A stretch of DNA of 64,000 bases from Winogradskyella wichelsiae (GCF_013403925.1 NZ_JABFDJ010000001.1:783040-847039), one strand, 5' to 3'. Shown: positions 1 through 8,260, numbered from the stretch's first letter. Numbers and translations: made by a program. Notes: generated by a model from the letters alone, not told the origin.

Positions 1-1242
1 TAAATCTAAAGCCAGACCTAACATACTTCCATAAGAATAATAAGAGATAAATGTATTGTCGCGATTAATATCATCCACCGAACGTGCGGCATCTACAAAT
101 GGCGCTTGGTAGCTCATCTCAATAGGATTAAAAAACTGACGTCCTGGTGAATTCCACACGTAATTAAAAGTGCCTGTCAATCCTTTTATATAATCTTCTT
201 GGGCTATAAGTCCGGCTCTGGTTAAGGTTAAATCGTCATAATAACTGGTAAAGCCTTCAGCAAACCAAAGCTCTCCACTCATGTTAGCGTCTTCAAAATT
301 AAAGGGCTCTAAACTTTGTGGCCGTATGCGTTCTACATTCCAGCAATGAAAAAACTCATGAGACACCGTCCCAATATTACGATCGGCACCATCAGCTAAA
401 CTTCGCGTGCTGGTGACAATGGTAGAATTTCGATGCTCCATACCATCCCCTGTGGCATTAGGAATATAACAACCTAAAAACGTGTATTCTCCATAATCGT
501 AAGTTGGTAATTCGCCAAAAACAGCCTTCTGCTGTAAGATTGCTTTTTTAACGTTTTCAAAATAGGCATCAAATTCTGTTGCAGTTCCATTATGGTGTAA
601 AGCGAAATTGATTTTTTGACCATCTACCTCAAACGAACGCACCATATGGTCACTAATTTCCGTTGGACTATCCATAAAATACTGTAAGTTGTCAGCGGAA
701 TAGCTGTTATCTTTTAAGTGTTTTAACTGTGTTGCAATTTTCCAGTTTAGGTCTTCGCGCGGTTTAAATTCAATATTGAAGATGTCGTTTTCCAAACTCG
801 GAGCATACATAAAGGTCGCTGGCATATTAAGATGCGCATGGGTTTCATCAACTTGTGCGTAGGTACCATCACCATGATTGGCGTATAAGGTGTAATTGAC
901 TATTATAGTGCCATCGTGATTGTTCACGTTCCAAGAATACGGATCTGGACGTGTCGTTTCTAACACATGGCCTTCACTATCTGTAACTTTTACGTTGTAA
1001 ACATTCTTAGCAAATTCATGAATAGCATAGCGTCCTGGTGAGCTTCTCGACATTCTAAATACGGCTTCACCAGATTTTAAACCTTTAAAAGTAGCCGTGA
1101 TTTGAGCTTCATGATGCACTGCATTTTCAAACGAAATGATATAACTTGAACTTCCACCAATAGTTGATTCCGTTTCAGAAGTTGTATCGTCTTTGCAATT
1201 CACTAAACATAAAAAGGACAGTAATAAAATTAGGCTTCGCAT
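1..1242 (-). CDS. M61 family metallopeptidase (glycyl aminopeptidase-like), 3' end cut by window edge
   Basis: The minus frame opens with ATG at 1240-1242 and stays open to base 1, giving 414 residues without the C-terminus. The start has a lipoprotein-like signal peptide (MRSLILLLSFLCLVNC) with a Cys near residue 16, so it is probably anchored in the envelope. Residues 295-299 read HEFFH, followed by CWNVERIRP, the zinc-binding signature of the M61 aminopeptidases. About 25 residues further, ELWFAEGFTSYY supplies the third zinc ligand Glu. The N-terminal beta-rich part includes MSRSSPGRYAIHEFAKNVY, typical of the family. A C-terminal PDZ domain is expected outside the window. It lies 45 bp downstream of the HTH regulator on the same strand, so read-through from the DUF2975 operon is possible, but no functional link is known. 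Confidence 0.9.
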   Translation of the reverse strand, partial: MRSLILLLSFLCLVNCKDDTTSETESTIGGSSSYIISFENAVHHEAQITATFKGLKSGEAVFRMSRSSPGRYAIHEFAKNVYNVKVTDSEGHVLETTRPDPYSWNVNNHDGTIIVNYTLYANHGDGTYAQVDETHAHLNMPATFMYAPSLENDIFNIEFKPREDLNWKIATQLKHLKDNSYSADNLQYFMDSPTEISDHMVRSFEVDGQKINFALHHNGTATEFDAYFENVKKAILQQKAVFGELPTYDYGEYTFLGCYIPNATGDGMEHRNSTIVTSTRSLADGADRNIGTVSHEFFHCWNVERIRPQSLEPFNFEDANMSGELWFAEGFTSYYDDLTLTRAGLIAQEDYIKGLTGTFNYVWNSPGRQFFNPIEMSYQAPFVDAARSVDDINRDNTFISYYSYGSMLGLALDL

Positions 1243-1287
1243 CTATTCAATTTTTTAGACACCCAAGATACTAATTTTTAAAACCTT

Positions 1288-1494
1288 TTAATCCTCTACG
1301 TATTCTAATATATCACTAGGCTGACAGTCCAAAGCTTTACAAATAGCTTCCAAAGTTGAAAATCGAATAGCCTTTGCCTTTCCTGTTTTTAAAATGGAAA
1401 GATTTGCGGTTGTGATACCAACCAGTTCTGCAAGTTCATTGCTCTTCATGCCACGCTGGGCTAATATGAGGTCTAAGTTGACTATTATGGACAT
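1288..1494 (-). CDS. Small XRE/Cro-type HTH regulator (YozG-like)
   Basis: This 68-residue protein is a single helix-turn-helix domain. Residues 18-45 (SNELAELVGITTANLSILKTG) form helices 2 and 3, and the tail STLEAICKALDCQPSDILEY is the usual closing helix pair. The YozG-type family is commonly encoded directly beside DUF2975 membrane proteins. Here it is the last gene of a four-gene minus-strand operon; its start lies 2 bp after the stop of the DUF2975 gene upstream. It probably binds the three palindromes at 3343-3412 and controls its own operon (inference). Function is likely DNA binding only, since there is no room for a sensor domain. Confidence 0.9.
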   Translation of the reverse strand: MSIIVNLDLILAQRGMKSNELAELVGITTANLSILKTGKAKAIRFSTLEAICKALDCQPSDILEYVED

Positions 1495-1496
1495 GA

Positions 1497-2312
1497 TTAT
1501 ACAGTTAGATCGTTTTCTTGTTGAATTTGATTTCCATTTTTTAAAAGTTCGCTAAAGATTATAAGAGCGATGCCAATTATGAATATCCATATATTAAAAT
1601 TTAATCTTGGTCTAATCAAAACATTTGTTGGATTTAAAATAAGAGTATTATCAATACGAGATGTTATCGTCATTAATTCATAATAAAAGCTAAAAATAAA
1701 CGACACTAAAAACTTAAATAAAGTAGCAAAAACTAACAACAACCCTAAACATTTAACATTCTTAAACAATTCTAAAGAGAATTCAATACGCCTATTTAAT
1801 ATGTTAAATATTTGTTTCAAAAAATAAACTAATAAAATTGCAAATATTACAGAGGAGTATGCATTCATACATAGCAACACATTCAACCAACCTATTGAAG
1901 ACTTAACCCGAATGCCAATATCACTTTTTATACTAGAACTAGTTGATATAAAATTCTCTTTACCACAATGAGTTTTTATAGCGGTTTCATTTATACTTAT
2001 ACTTCTTTTAGAATTAGGTGAAATAGAAGAGCTGTCTATTAAACTATTATTAAGTAAATCATCTCCTTTTTTATAATAAGAAGTATAGTTAAATTCATCA
2101 TCATAATTATAACTAACAATAGAGTCATAAAGTGTTAAGCTCAATCTTGCTGGTATCTTATAACCTACTGAATAATTACCTCGCACTAAAGCAAGACTAA
2201 GATTCTTTGTAAATAACTCGTTATATATGTTTAGTGAGAGAAAAAATAAAAATGACCAGAATAGGAATTTAAAAAATCTATAAAGGCTTTTAATTAAAGT
2301 ATTTATGCTCAT
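1497..2312 (-). CDS. DUF2975-like membrane protein, long variant
   Basis: The 271-residue protein has about four hydrophobic segments, near residues 13-30, 145-165, 188-210 and 240-258. It ends in ENDLTV, almost the same tail as its two upstream paralogues. Unlike them, it carries an insertion of roughly 95 polar, Ser/Asn/Tyr-rich residues between segments 1 and 2, probably extracytoplasmic. It is third in the operon, 2 bp from the gene before and 2 bp from the HTH gene after. DUF2975 has no known function; the pairing with a small HTH suggests a membrane component of a regulatory module. The insertion makes this copy the most diverged. Confidence 0.75.
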   Translation of the reverse strand: MSINTLIKSLYRFFKFLFWSFLFFLSLNIYNELFTKNLSLALVRGNYSVGYKIPARLSLTLYDSIVSYNYDDEFNYTSYYKKGDDLLNNSLIDSSSISPNSKRSISINETAIKTHCGKENFISTSSSIKSDIGIRVKSSIGWLNVLLCMNAYSSVIFAILLVYFLKQIFNILNRRIEFSLELFKNVKCLGLLLVFATLFKFLVSFIFSFYYELMTITSRIDNTLILNPTNVLIRPRLNFNIWIFIIGIALIIFSELLKNGNQIQQENDLTV

Positions 2313-2314
2313 AA

Positions 2315-2824
2315 TTATATGGTTAAATTATTTTCTTCCTTAGCGTATTTCGCCACCTTAAACACCTCGCTCAATACCATAAAAAACAGCCCTAAACAAA
2401 TAAGCATCACATAAGGACTTAAGCCTAAGTTTATCTTTAATTGACTTTTAAAAACCAATTGCCCTACAAAAACCAATACAGAAGAAGCAATCCCAACACT
2501 AGTAAGCAAATAACCAATCTTATAAAAATTGACTATTACATCCATATGAAAAGGTTTAACCTTCTGAAAATAACGCAAGGTTTTCCTAAACAGATACACA
2601 CAATAAATAGTTATAAAAGCCAAAGCAATAAAGACCAAGCCAAATAACTGTGCAGCCATTAAAGAGGTTTCAATATTAGACGTATCTGTATCCAATATCA
2701 TATTCAAAGATTCTGGCTCAATAAACATGTAAACTGCAAAAAATGCAAGTAGCAATAGTGCAGGAATACAAGTCACTATCCAAACAAAATCTATTAAACT
2801 TTTTAAAATGATTAATTTTCGCAT
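2315..2824 (-). CDS. DUF2975 family membrane protein (second tandem copy)
   Basis: A 169-residue protein with four predicted transmembrane segments (about 12-34, 54-78, 105-125 and 136-156) and the tail KEENNLTI. The length and four-helix pattern match the DUF2975 family. It is the middle of three tandem paralogues; the gap to the first gene is 9 bp and to the third 2 bp, so translation is probably coupled. The junctions between the genes resemble one another (a GAAxAxGATyTAACyATATAA-like end followed at once by an ATG), as expected from tandem duplication of a whole gene unit. The biochemical role is unknown. Confidence 0.8.
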   Translation of the reverse strand: MRKLIILKSLIDFVWIVTCIPALLLLAFFAVYMFIEPESLNMILDTDTSNIETSLMAAQLFGLVFIALAFITIYCVYLFRKTLRYFQKVKPFHMDVIVNFYKIGYLLTSVGIASSVLVFVGQLVFKSQLKINLGLSPYVMLICLGLFFMVLSEVFKVAKYAKEENNLTI

Positions 2825-2833
2825 TGTAAATAA

Positions 2834-3340
2834 TTATATAGTTAAGTCGTTTTCTTCTTTCATAGCCTTAGTATCTCTAAGAACTGTACTCATTAGCATT
2901 AAAAATAATCCCATTGTAATTATTAATAAATAGACCAATGTTTTTTCACTTAAACCAAGCAAAGCGTGCCGTTTAAAAAACCTATTGCTCACCTCATCAA
3001 TAACCCATAAAGCAACTGAAGAAAAAACCATAAGTTTTCCCGAATCAAACATACCTCTCATAAGTTCTGTATTATAAAAATTATTTTTTAATAGCAATTT
3101 GGTCGCCTTTCTTAATTTCCAAAGCGCAACGACAAATACAGCATAAACCACAAGCTTAAAAAAGGTATAACGATAAAGCATGGCTTCCGTCTTATAAATT
3201 AATACATCCTCACTAAAACCAATAAAATCTTGTTTTATACCAAAGAGGGTCGTTGCTAAAACAAAAATCCCTAAACCAATGCTAATTAAAATAATAATAA
3301 TAACATTTAGTATCAAATAAAGTGTTTTCGCAGAATTCAT
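2834..3340 (-). CDS. DUF2975 family membrane protein (first gene of operon)
   Basis: A 168-residue protein with four transmembrane segments (about 7-32, 57-75, 100-116 and 132-152) and the tail KEENDLTI shared with its two downstream paralogues. It is the promoter-proximal gene of the minus-strand operon DUF2975-DUF2975-DUF2975-HTH. Its start codon (3338-3340) lies only 2 bp from the first operator-like palindrome at 3343-3359, so a bound regulator would block transcription or translation initiation here. The family is known only as a frequent neighbour of YozG-type HTH regulators, and I assign no activity. Confidence 0.8.
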   Translation of the reverse strand: MNSAKTLYLILNVIIIILISIGLGIFVLATTLFGIKQDFIGFSEDVLIYKTEAMLYRYTFFKLVVYAVFVVALWKLRKATKLLLKNNFYNTELMRGMFDSGKLMVFSSVALWVIDEVSNRFFKRHALLGLSEKTLVYLLIITMGLFLMLMSTVLRDTKAMKEENDLTI

Positions 3341-3342
3341 AA

Positions 3343-3412
3343 TTATCGTTTTACGATAACAAATATAATAAAATTATCGAAAAACAATAATTTTATTATT
3401 GAAAAACAATGA
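3343..3412 (-). promoter_or_regulatory. Three operator-like palindromes before the DUF2975-HTH operon
   Basis: Three 17-base sites share the pattern TTAT(C/T)G-N5-C(A/G)AT(A/G)A: 3343-3359 (perfect 6-base arms), 3374-3390 and 3396-3412 (one mismatched arm position each). Their starts are 31 and 22 bases apart, close to three and two helical turns, so bound dimers would lie on one face of the DNA. The nearest coding start is 2 bp away. The natural candidate ligand is the HTH protein at 1288-1494 (inference). Confidence 0.65.
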
Positions 3413-3422
3413 TTATTATATT

Positions 3423-3463
3423 AGACCTTTCTGGTTTTAAAAACCTAACAGGTATTAAGGTCT
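3423..3463. repeat. Palindromic element, copy 1
   Basis: A nested palindrome: outer arms AGACCTT (3423-3429) and AAGGTCT (3457-3463), inner CTGGTTTTAAAAACCTAACAGG. A related core, CTGTTCTGGTTTTTAAAAACTTAACAG, recurs at 4131-4157 on the other side of the gene at 3570-4118. It could be a dispersed repeat or a terminator. Confidence 0.45.
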
Positions 3464-3569
3464 TTTCCTATATTTGAAACATGAAACATCCATAACTCGC
3501 TTTTGATACCCAAAGAAATGATAAAATGCATGCACCATGTGACCGATAAAAAACAATAAATATAAACAC

Positions 3570-4118
3570 ATGAAACCCAATACCATCATTTCAGAAAGTG
3601 CGAGACCAATTTGGCAAATCCCCATTGCTGCTTTATTTTTTACTATGGCTTTCGGGATTATGGGTTACAAGATTTTTCTTTGGGCTACTACAGATCGTCC
3701 ACTTGGTATCCGAATTATAGATTTTGAAGGTGTTATTTATTTCGCGGGTATTGGTGCTAGTTTTTGTTCTAGAAAACGAATTCATATCGATATTTCAAAT
3801 TCCCGATTTAGACCAACCATAGAGGTTGGACCTTTAAAAATAGGGTCTTGGCAAACCATTAAAAACTACCAATATGTTTCTGTATTTCATCAACCCACAG
3901 TAGGTGGTGATTATATATTTGAAGTGAATCTGTGGTACGACAACAACAAGCATTTTGAATTGTATGAAGAAAACAACTATACAGAAGCCTTTCTTATAGG
4001 TTATGAACTTTCAGAACAATTAAATATTGATTTACTAGATGCTACAGTTCCTAATGACTTTAAATGGATAGATAAAGACGAATGGAAAGCTAAAATGACA
4101 AAAAATAATATAGAATAA
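3570..4118 (+). CDS. Conserved hypothetical membrane-anchored protein
   Basis: A 182-residue protein with two hydrophobic segments near the N-terminus (about 14-38 and 50-65), followed by a soluble domain of about 115 residues with alternating hydrophobic and charged residues that suggest beta strands. I do not recognise a named family; the arrangement resembles small bacterial PH-like or DUF membrane proteins in which a membrane hairpin precedes a beta domain, but no motif proves this. It stands alone between two similar palindromic elements (3423-3463 and 4131-4157). The next gene starts 69 bp later with its own -7-like box, so it is probably monocistronic. Confidence 0.7.
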   Translation: MKPNTIISESARPIWQIPIAALFFTMAFGIMGYKIFLWATTDRPLGIRIIDFEGVIYFAGIGASFCSRKRIHIDISNSRFRPTIEVGPLKIGSWQTIKNYQYVSVFHQPTVGGDYIFEVNLWYDNNKHFELYEENNYTEAFLIGYELSEQLNIDLLDATVPNDFKWIDKDEWKAKMTKNNIE

Positions 4119-4130
4119 AGTTCTTTTAAA

Positions 4131-4157
4131 CTGTTCTGGTTTTTAAAAACTTAACAG
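4131..4157. repeat. Palindromic element, copy 2 (possible terminator of preceding gene)
   Basis: Arms CTGTT (4131-4135) and AACAG (4153-4157) enclose a palindromic GGTTTTTAAAAAC core. It resembles the element at 3423-3463 and sits 12 bp after the stop of the preceding gene. Confidence 0.4.
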
Positions 4158-4175
4158 CTCAACAAAAGATTACAC

Positions 4176-4183
4176 TATCTTTA
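4176..4183 (+). promoter_or_regulatory. Bacteroidota -7-like box TATCTTTA, candidate leaderless promoter
   Basis: TATCTTTA matches the TAnnTTTG box except for its last base. It ends 4 bp before the ATG at 4188, which would place the transcription start at or beside the start codon. No -33 TTG was found at the usual spacing. Confidence 0.35.
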
Positions 4184-4187
4184 CAAA

Positions 4188-4604
4188 ATGCAAGACACCT
4201 TTGTTACCATAGCTAGATTTCAATATTCTTCTGAAGCAGAAATTATGAAAGGCCGATTAGAATCAGACGGCATTCAAGTCTTCTTAAAAGATAACATCAC
4301 CATTGATACCGATCCTTTAGTAAGCAACGCCATTGGTGGCATAAAATTGAAAGTCTTAGCTAAAGATGAAGATATAGCAAGAGAGATCTTACAATCTATT
4401 CAACAATATTCTGTAGATAATGAAGGGGAACCTATCACCTGCCCTAACTGTAAAAAAAACCGTATTGAACTCTATTCTACCATCACTAATTTTAAATCCT
4501 TAGTTTCTTTTCTTATTGGTTTCCTTACCGGAACCTTACCTTTCAGTACGCGTTACCAATACAAATGTGACGATTGTAAAACCGAATTTCCGCTTAAAAA
4601 CTAA
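4188..4604 (+). CDS. DUF2007 domain protein with C-terminal zinc ribbon
   Basis: A 138-residue protein. Residues 1-70 match the DUF2007 putative signal-transducing domain: VTIARFQYSSEAEIMKGRLESDG, then a short strand and GGIKLKVLAKDEDIARE. The C-terminal half holds two Cys pairs, CPNC (about residue 84) and CDDC (about residue 128), separated by a hydrophobic stretch (about 104-120), which fits a membrane-interrupted zinc ribbon. The 3' end overlaps the convergent MocR gene by 11 bp. A -7-like TATCTTTA box lies immediately upstream. The family function is unknown. Confidence 0.85.
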   Translation: MQDTFVTIARFQYSSEAEIMKGRLESDGIQVFLKDNITIDTDPLVSNAIGGIKLKVLAKDEDIAREILQSIQQYSVDNEGEPITCPNCKKNRIELYSTITNFKSLVSFLIGFLTGTLPFSTRYQYKCDDCKTEFPLKN

Positions 4605-6090
4605 GCACCTTATCATAAGCGAGTTTTAACTTTTTAATCACATTTTCTAGCTCATCTTCGTTTAAATGTCCAAAACCAAAACGAATGGCACAGGTATTTT
4701 TATCTTGGTATAAAATAGTTTTCGGTAGAAATAAATCAACTTTCTCTGCTTCTTCTGCGAGCTTCACTAAAGAAATGGTTTCTACAAACTGCAACCATAT
4801 AGCCAAACCCCCTAAAGGTTTTTCCCAAATGATAATCCCTTCAAAATAAAACGTCAAATAATGACACAAACAATCACGACGTTGCTTATAAGTCACAATA
4901 TTTTTTTTCTTTAGACGGTAAATTTCACCTTCAGAAATAAGCTCGGACAACATTTGCTCTTGTATTAAATCGCCTTGTTTATCTAATAATTGCAAGTAAT
5001 TTTTGGCTTCTTGAATAAAATTTTCTGGCGCTACCACAAATCCTGTATGAAAACTGGGAAATAACGATTGCCCTAATTTACCCAAATAAATAACCATACC
5101 ATTGGTATTAGCACTTGCCATAGGTAACATAGCAGAACCATCAAACTGAAAATCGTAATCGTAATCATCTTCTACAATGGCAAACCCATAAGTTTTTGCT
5201 AATTCTAACAACTCTAAACGGCGCTTAGCACTTAAAGTTACAGTTGTCGGATAATCTCTATTGGCACAGACATACACACAACGAATACTTTGTTTTACAA
5301 AATGCTTTCGTATATAGTCTACATTTAAACCTTCTTCATCTACCGGAATGGTTCGAATTGTAGCGCCTGCTTCTTGAAAAATCATGTTGGATGCATAATT
5401 ACTTAACTGCCCAACGAGTACCAAATCATTTGGCGCTATTAAAAGCTGAGACACCACATAAAGATTCATCTCAGTACTTCGCGTATTCATTAAATTATCC
5501 GAATTAATATGAAAGCCTCGTGTGGCATTCAAATAATTACAAAGCTGTGTGCTAAAAACAGAAGGCGTTAAAGCTGACGTTTTATTCCATTTATTAATAA
5601 GGGGCTTACGTTTCATCGCTGCACTATACCATCTAGAAAATTGATGCACAGGATGCAATCTTAAATCGGGTTGCCCGTCGTTAATAGTATATTTCGCGGT
5701 CGTTTCTTGTGTTGTGGAAGCCAAATGAAAGGACTTCTGAAACGGAAAACCGGCTACTTTTGCGTACGTATAAGCATGATCTAAATGTTGCGTTGTAGCT
5801 TTAATTTTAGTCGCAGATGTTTCAGGAAGCAAAACAAAAGTCCCTTTATTAGCTACAATATCGACCCAACCTTGTGATGCTAATTCTTCGTAAATAGCAA
5901 CAGCTGTATTTCTGTGAATATTTAATAGCTGACTAAAGACGCGGGTTCCCGGCAATTTGCTACCTTTATCTAAATAACCGCGTTGTATTGCATTTATAAT
6001 CTGCTGAGCAACTTGCACATATACAGGTTGCACAATAGATTTATCAAAAGTAACGAGTTGTTTTATAATTTGACTAACCGGACTATTCAT
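4594..6090 (-). CDS. MocR/PdxR-type GntR regulator with aminotransferase-like domain; PLP lysine replaced
   Basis: The 498-residue protein has an N-terminal GntR winged helix (about 12-82, including GSKLPGTRVFSQLLNIHRNT) and a C-terminal fold-type I aminotransferase-like domain (about 130-495). The aspartate that contacts the pyridine nitrogen is kept in IVEDDYDYDFQF. However, the segment that normally reads G-S-F-(S/G)-K-(T/S)-L reads YLGKLGQSLFPSFHTGF, with Gln341 (codon CAA, 5068-5070) in the place of the Schiff-base lysine and His where Arg is usual in the following LRxG. Lys338 lies three residues earlier. The protein may therefore bind PLP non-covalently or another ligand. It is divergent from the TonB receptor at 6211, which is a likely target along with itself. 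Confidence 0.9.
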   Translation of the reverse strand: MNSPVSQIIKQLVTFDKSIVQPVYVQVAQQIINAIQRGYLDKGSKLPGTRVFSQLLNIHRNTAVAIYEELASQGWVDIVANKGTFVLLPETSATKIKATTQHLDHAYTYAKVAGFPFQKSFHLASTTQETTAKYTINDGQPDLRLHPVHQFSRWYSAAMKRKPLINKWNKTSALTPSVFSTQLCNYLNATRGFHINSDNLMNTRSTEMNLYVVSQLLIAPNDLVLVGQLSNYASNMIFQEAGATIRTIPVDEEGLNVDYIRKHFVKQSIRCVYVCANRDYPTTVTLSAKRRLELLELAKTYGFAIVEDDYDYDFQFDGSAMLPMASANTNGMVIYLGKLGQSLFPSFHTGFVVAPENFIQEAKNYLQLLDKQGDLIQEQMLSELISEGEIYRLKKKNIVTYKQRRDCLCHYLTFYFEGIIIWEKPLGGLAIWLQFVETISLVKLAEEAEKVDLFLPKTILYQDKNTCAIRFGFGHLNEDELENVIKKLKLAYDKVLSF

Positions 6091-6122
6091 TGTTTTATAA
6101 CTGGACTACTTTAATCGTCCGG
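6078..6122. promoter_or_regulatory. Candidate MocR operator half-sites
   Basis: Two direct repeats C(C/T)GGACTA at 6078-6085 and 6101-6108 are 23 bp apart, and an inverted half GTCCGG lies at 6117-6122. The first copy overlaps the opening codons of the MocR gene. MocR-family regulators usually bind direct repeats plus an inverted half near their own start, so this arrangement fits autoregulation and control of the divergent receptor (inference). Confidence 0.5.
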
Positions 6123-6210
6123 AAAGTTACGACTTTTGCAACGTTCAAAACCAAATCAGATGTAGAATGTAAGTTTTGAACCTTAACAATTTATTGCAAA
6201 ATTTAAATTA

Positions 6211-8037
6211 ATGAAAAATACAATCTATCTTTTCACATGTCTTCTAATTACTTGTTTTAAGCTGAATGCACAAGAGCAAGAAGTAAAAACAGATTCCTTA
6301 AGTGAAGTAGTCATTACCTCAACACGAATAGACCTACCCTTTAAAGAAAACTCGAGAACTATAAATATTATCACTGCTGCAGATATTAAAAGAAGCGCTG
6401 CAATTACCGTTGTAGATTTATTACAGCAAGTGGCTGGCGTAGATATTAGACGCCGTGGAACCGGTGGAAGTCAGGCCGATTTATTTATTAGAGGTGGCGG
6501 ATTTGACCAAACCCTTTTATTAATCGATGGTATTAAAATGGATGATGTGCAAACAGGACACAATACCTTAAATGCGGCTGTACCAATTGAAGTGATTGAG
6601 CGTATTGAAATTATTAAAGGTCCTGCGGCTCGTGTCTTTGGACAAAATGCATTTACAGGTGCTATCAATATCGTTACAAAATCGACGTTAGATAATTCGG
6701 TTTCGGCAAGTGTAGAAACGGGCTCTTTTGGACAACTTAATGGTTCGGTAACCGTGGGTTCTGAATTAGAGAATTCTACACACATACTTCATGTGGATAG
6801 AATGACTTCGGAAGGCTACCGCAGTAATTCGGATTATGATAATTCTAATTACTTTCTAAAAAGCACGTTTAATAAAAATGCGCAAGCTATTGAAATGATC
6901 ACCACGTTTTCTGAACGTAAATTTGGGGCTGAAAACTTCTACACAACAAGCCCTGATTTTAATGAATATGAAGAAACTCAAAATAGTTTAATAGCATTTA
7001 CTACAAAGTTTCAATCTGAAAAACTTAAAATTCAACCACGTATCTACTGGAAACGTAACCAAGATATTTTCCTTTTAAAACGTTTTGAGCCTAATTTCTT
7101 TAGAAACGTTCATATTTCGAATAAAATAGGAGCAGAAGCGAATGCCTCTTACACCTCTAAACTAGGGGTTACTGGCTTTGGTATTGATATGTCTAAAACC
7201 TATTTACGCAGTAATAATTTAGGAGACCGTAATCGTTTTATGACGACCGTTTTCTTAGAACACCGTTTCCAATTTATAGATGACCGTTTAGATATTACAC
7301 CTGGAGTTGCCGTAACGTATTTTTCAGATTTTAAATTTAATGGGTTCCCAGGGCTAGATGTTGGTTTTGATATCACCAATAATTTAAAAGCCTACGGAAA
7401 TATTGGTTTTACTTACAGAATACCAACTTACACAGATCTCTATTACAACGACCCAAGAACCATTGGTAATGCAGACTTAGAACCCGAAGAAGCTTTTTCT
7501 CAGGAAATCGGAATAAAATACAATGCTCAAAAAATTAGAGCAAGCCTATCTGTTTTTAATAGAGATGCCACTAACCTTATCGATTTTGTGAGACCCAATA
7601 CGGTTGATGAAATTTACACAGCCACCAATATTGCAGAAGTCAATACCAAAGGATTAGAATTAGATGTTGCTTACAATTTTAACGTGAACAATTACAAGCA
7701 AACTTTAGCTTTTGGGTATGCGTATTTAGACGATAATATTTTAGAGCAAAACGAAGAATTATCACGTTACTCTTTAAACACTTTAAAACATCATTTTACA
7801 ACAAGATTAAGTACTAAATTATTCAAAAACATAAGCCAAAATATCATTTACAAATATGCAGAACGTACCACCGGACAAACCTATAATGTTTGGGATGCCT
7901 CTATTGTAATGAGCCTAAAACAAGTAGAGCTTTCGGTAACTGCAAGTAATATTTTTGATGCAGATTATATAGAATCTGGCTACACACCAATGCCACCGAG
8001 CAACATATTATTTGGTATGCGTTACAAATTTCGTTAA
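6211..8037 (+). CDS. TonB-dependent outer-membrane receptor
   Basis: A 608-residue protein with a signal peptide (about 1-20, ending in NAQ), a TonB-box-like stretch LSEVVITSTR (31-40), a plug domain (about 45-155, with FIRGGGFDQTLLLIDGIKM and IEIIKGPAARVFGQNAFTG), and a beta-barrel ending in FGMRYKFR with the expected terminal aromatic residue. The length is close to the BtuB-like class of small receptors (about 600 residues) without an N-terminal carboxypeptidase-like domain. Substrate is not shown; neither a cobalamin riboswitch nor siderophore genes are nearby. It is transcribed divergently from the MocR-like regulator across 120 bp, which suggests regulation by that protein. Confidence 0.92.
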   Translation: MKNTIYLFTCLLITCFKLNAQEQEVKTDSLSEVVITSTRIDLPFKENSRTINIITAADIKRSAAITVVDLLQQVAGVDIRRRGTGGSQADLFIRGGGFDQTLLLIDGIKMDDVQTGHNTLNAAVPIEVIERIEIIKGPAARVFGQNAFTGAINIVTKSTLDNSVSASVETGSFGQLNGSVTVGSELENSTHILHVDRMTSEGYRSNSDYDNSNYFLKSTFNKNAQAIEMITTFSERKFGAENFYTTSPDFNEYEETQNSLIAFTTKFQSEKLKIQPRIYWKRNQDIFLLKRFEPNFFRNVHISNKIGAEANASYTSKLGVTGFGIDMSKTYLRSNNLGDRNRFMTTVFLEHRFQFIDDRLDITPGVAVTYFSDFKFNGFPGLDVGFDITNNLKAYGNIGFTYRIPTYTDLYYNDPRTIGNADLEPEEAFSQEIGIKYNAQKIRASLSVFNRDATNLIDFVRPNTVDEIYTATNIAEVNTKGLELDVAYNFNVNNYKQTLAFGYAYLDDNILEQNEELSRYSLNTLKHHFTTRLSTKLFKNISQNIIYKYAERTTGQTYNVWDASIVMSLKQVELSVTASNIFDADYIESGYTPMPPSNILFGMRYKFR

Positions 8038-8045
8038 TAGTTTTT

Positions 8046-8067
8046 CATTCCTGCGAAGACAGGAATC
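8046..8067. repeat. Short palindromic repeat, single copy
   Basis: CATTCCTGCGAAGACAGGAA begins a hairpin with 7-bp arms ATTCCTG (8047-8053) and CAGGAAT (8060-8066). The same motif opens the tandem repeat block at 8261, so this is a dispersed element of the genome. Confidence 0.6.
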
Positions 8068-8152
8068 TAAAGTTACGTATAAAAATAGAATCCTCACCTT
8101 CTTAAAACAAATTAAAGCTTTTAAGAAATCTATCTTTTGATTAAACATTTTA

Positions 8153-8188
8153 AAAATCTGCAAGACCATTAAAAGTCTTGCAGATTTT
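8153..8188. terminator. Hairpin terminator after TonB receptor
   Basis: Perfect 14-bp arms: AAAATCTGCAAGAC (8153-8166) and GTCTTGCAGATTTT (8175-8188), with an 8-base loop. It lies 115 bp after the receptor stop codon. Confidence 0.65.
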
Positions 8189-8260
8189 CTATTGTCTAAC
8201 AAAGCTTTCACGCTATTATTATATAACTTTAGCTTTGTCATTCCTTTTTACCATTCCCTT

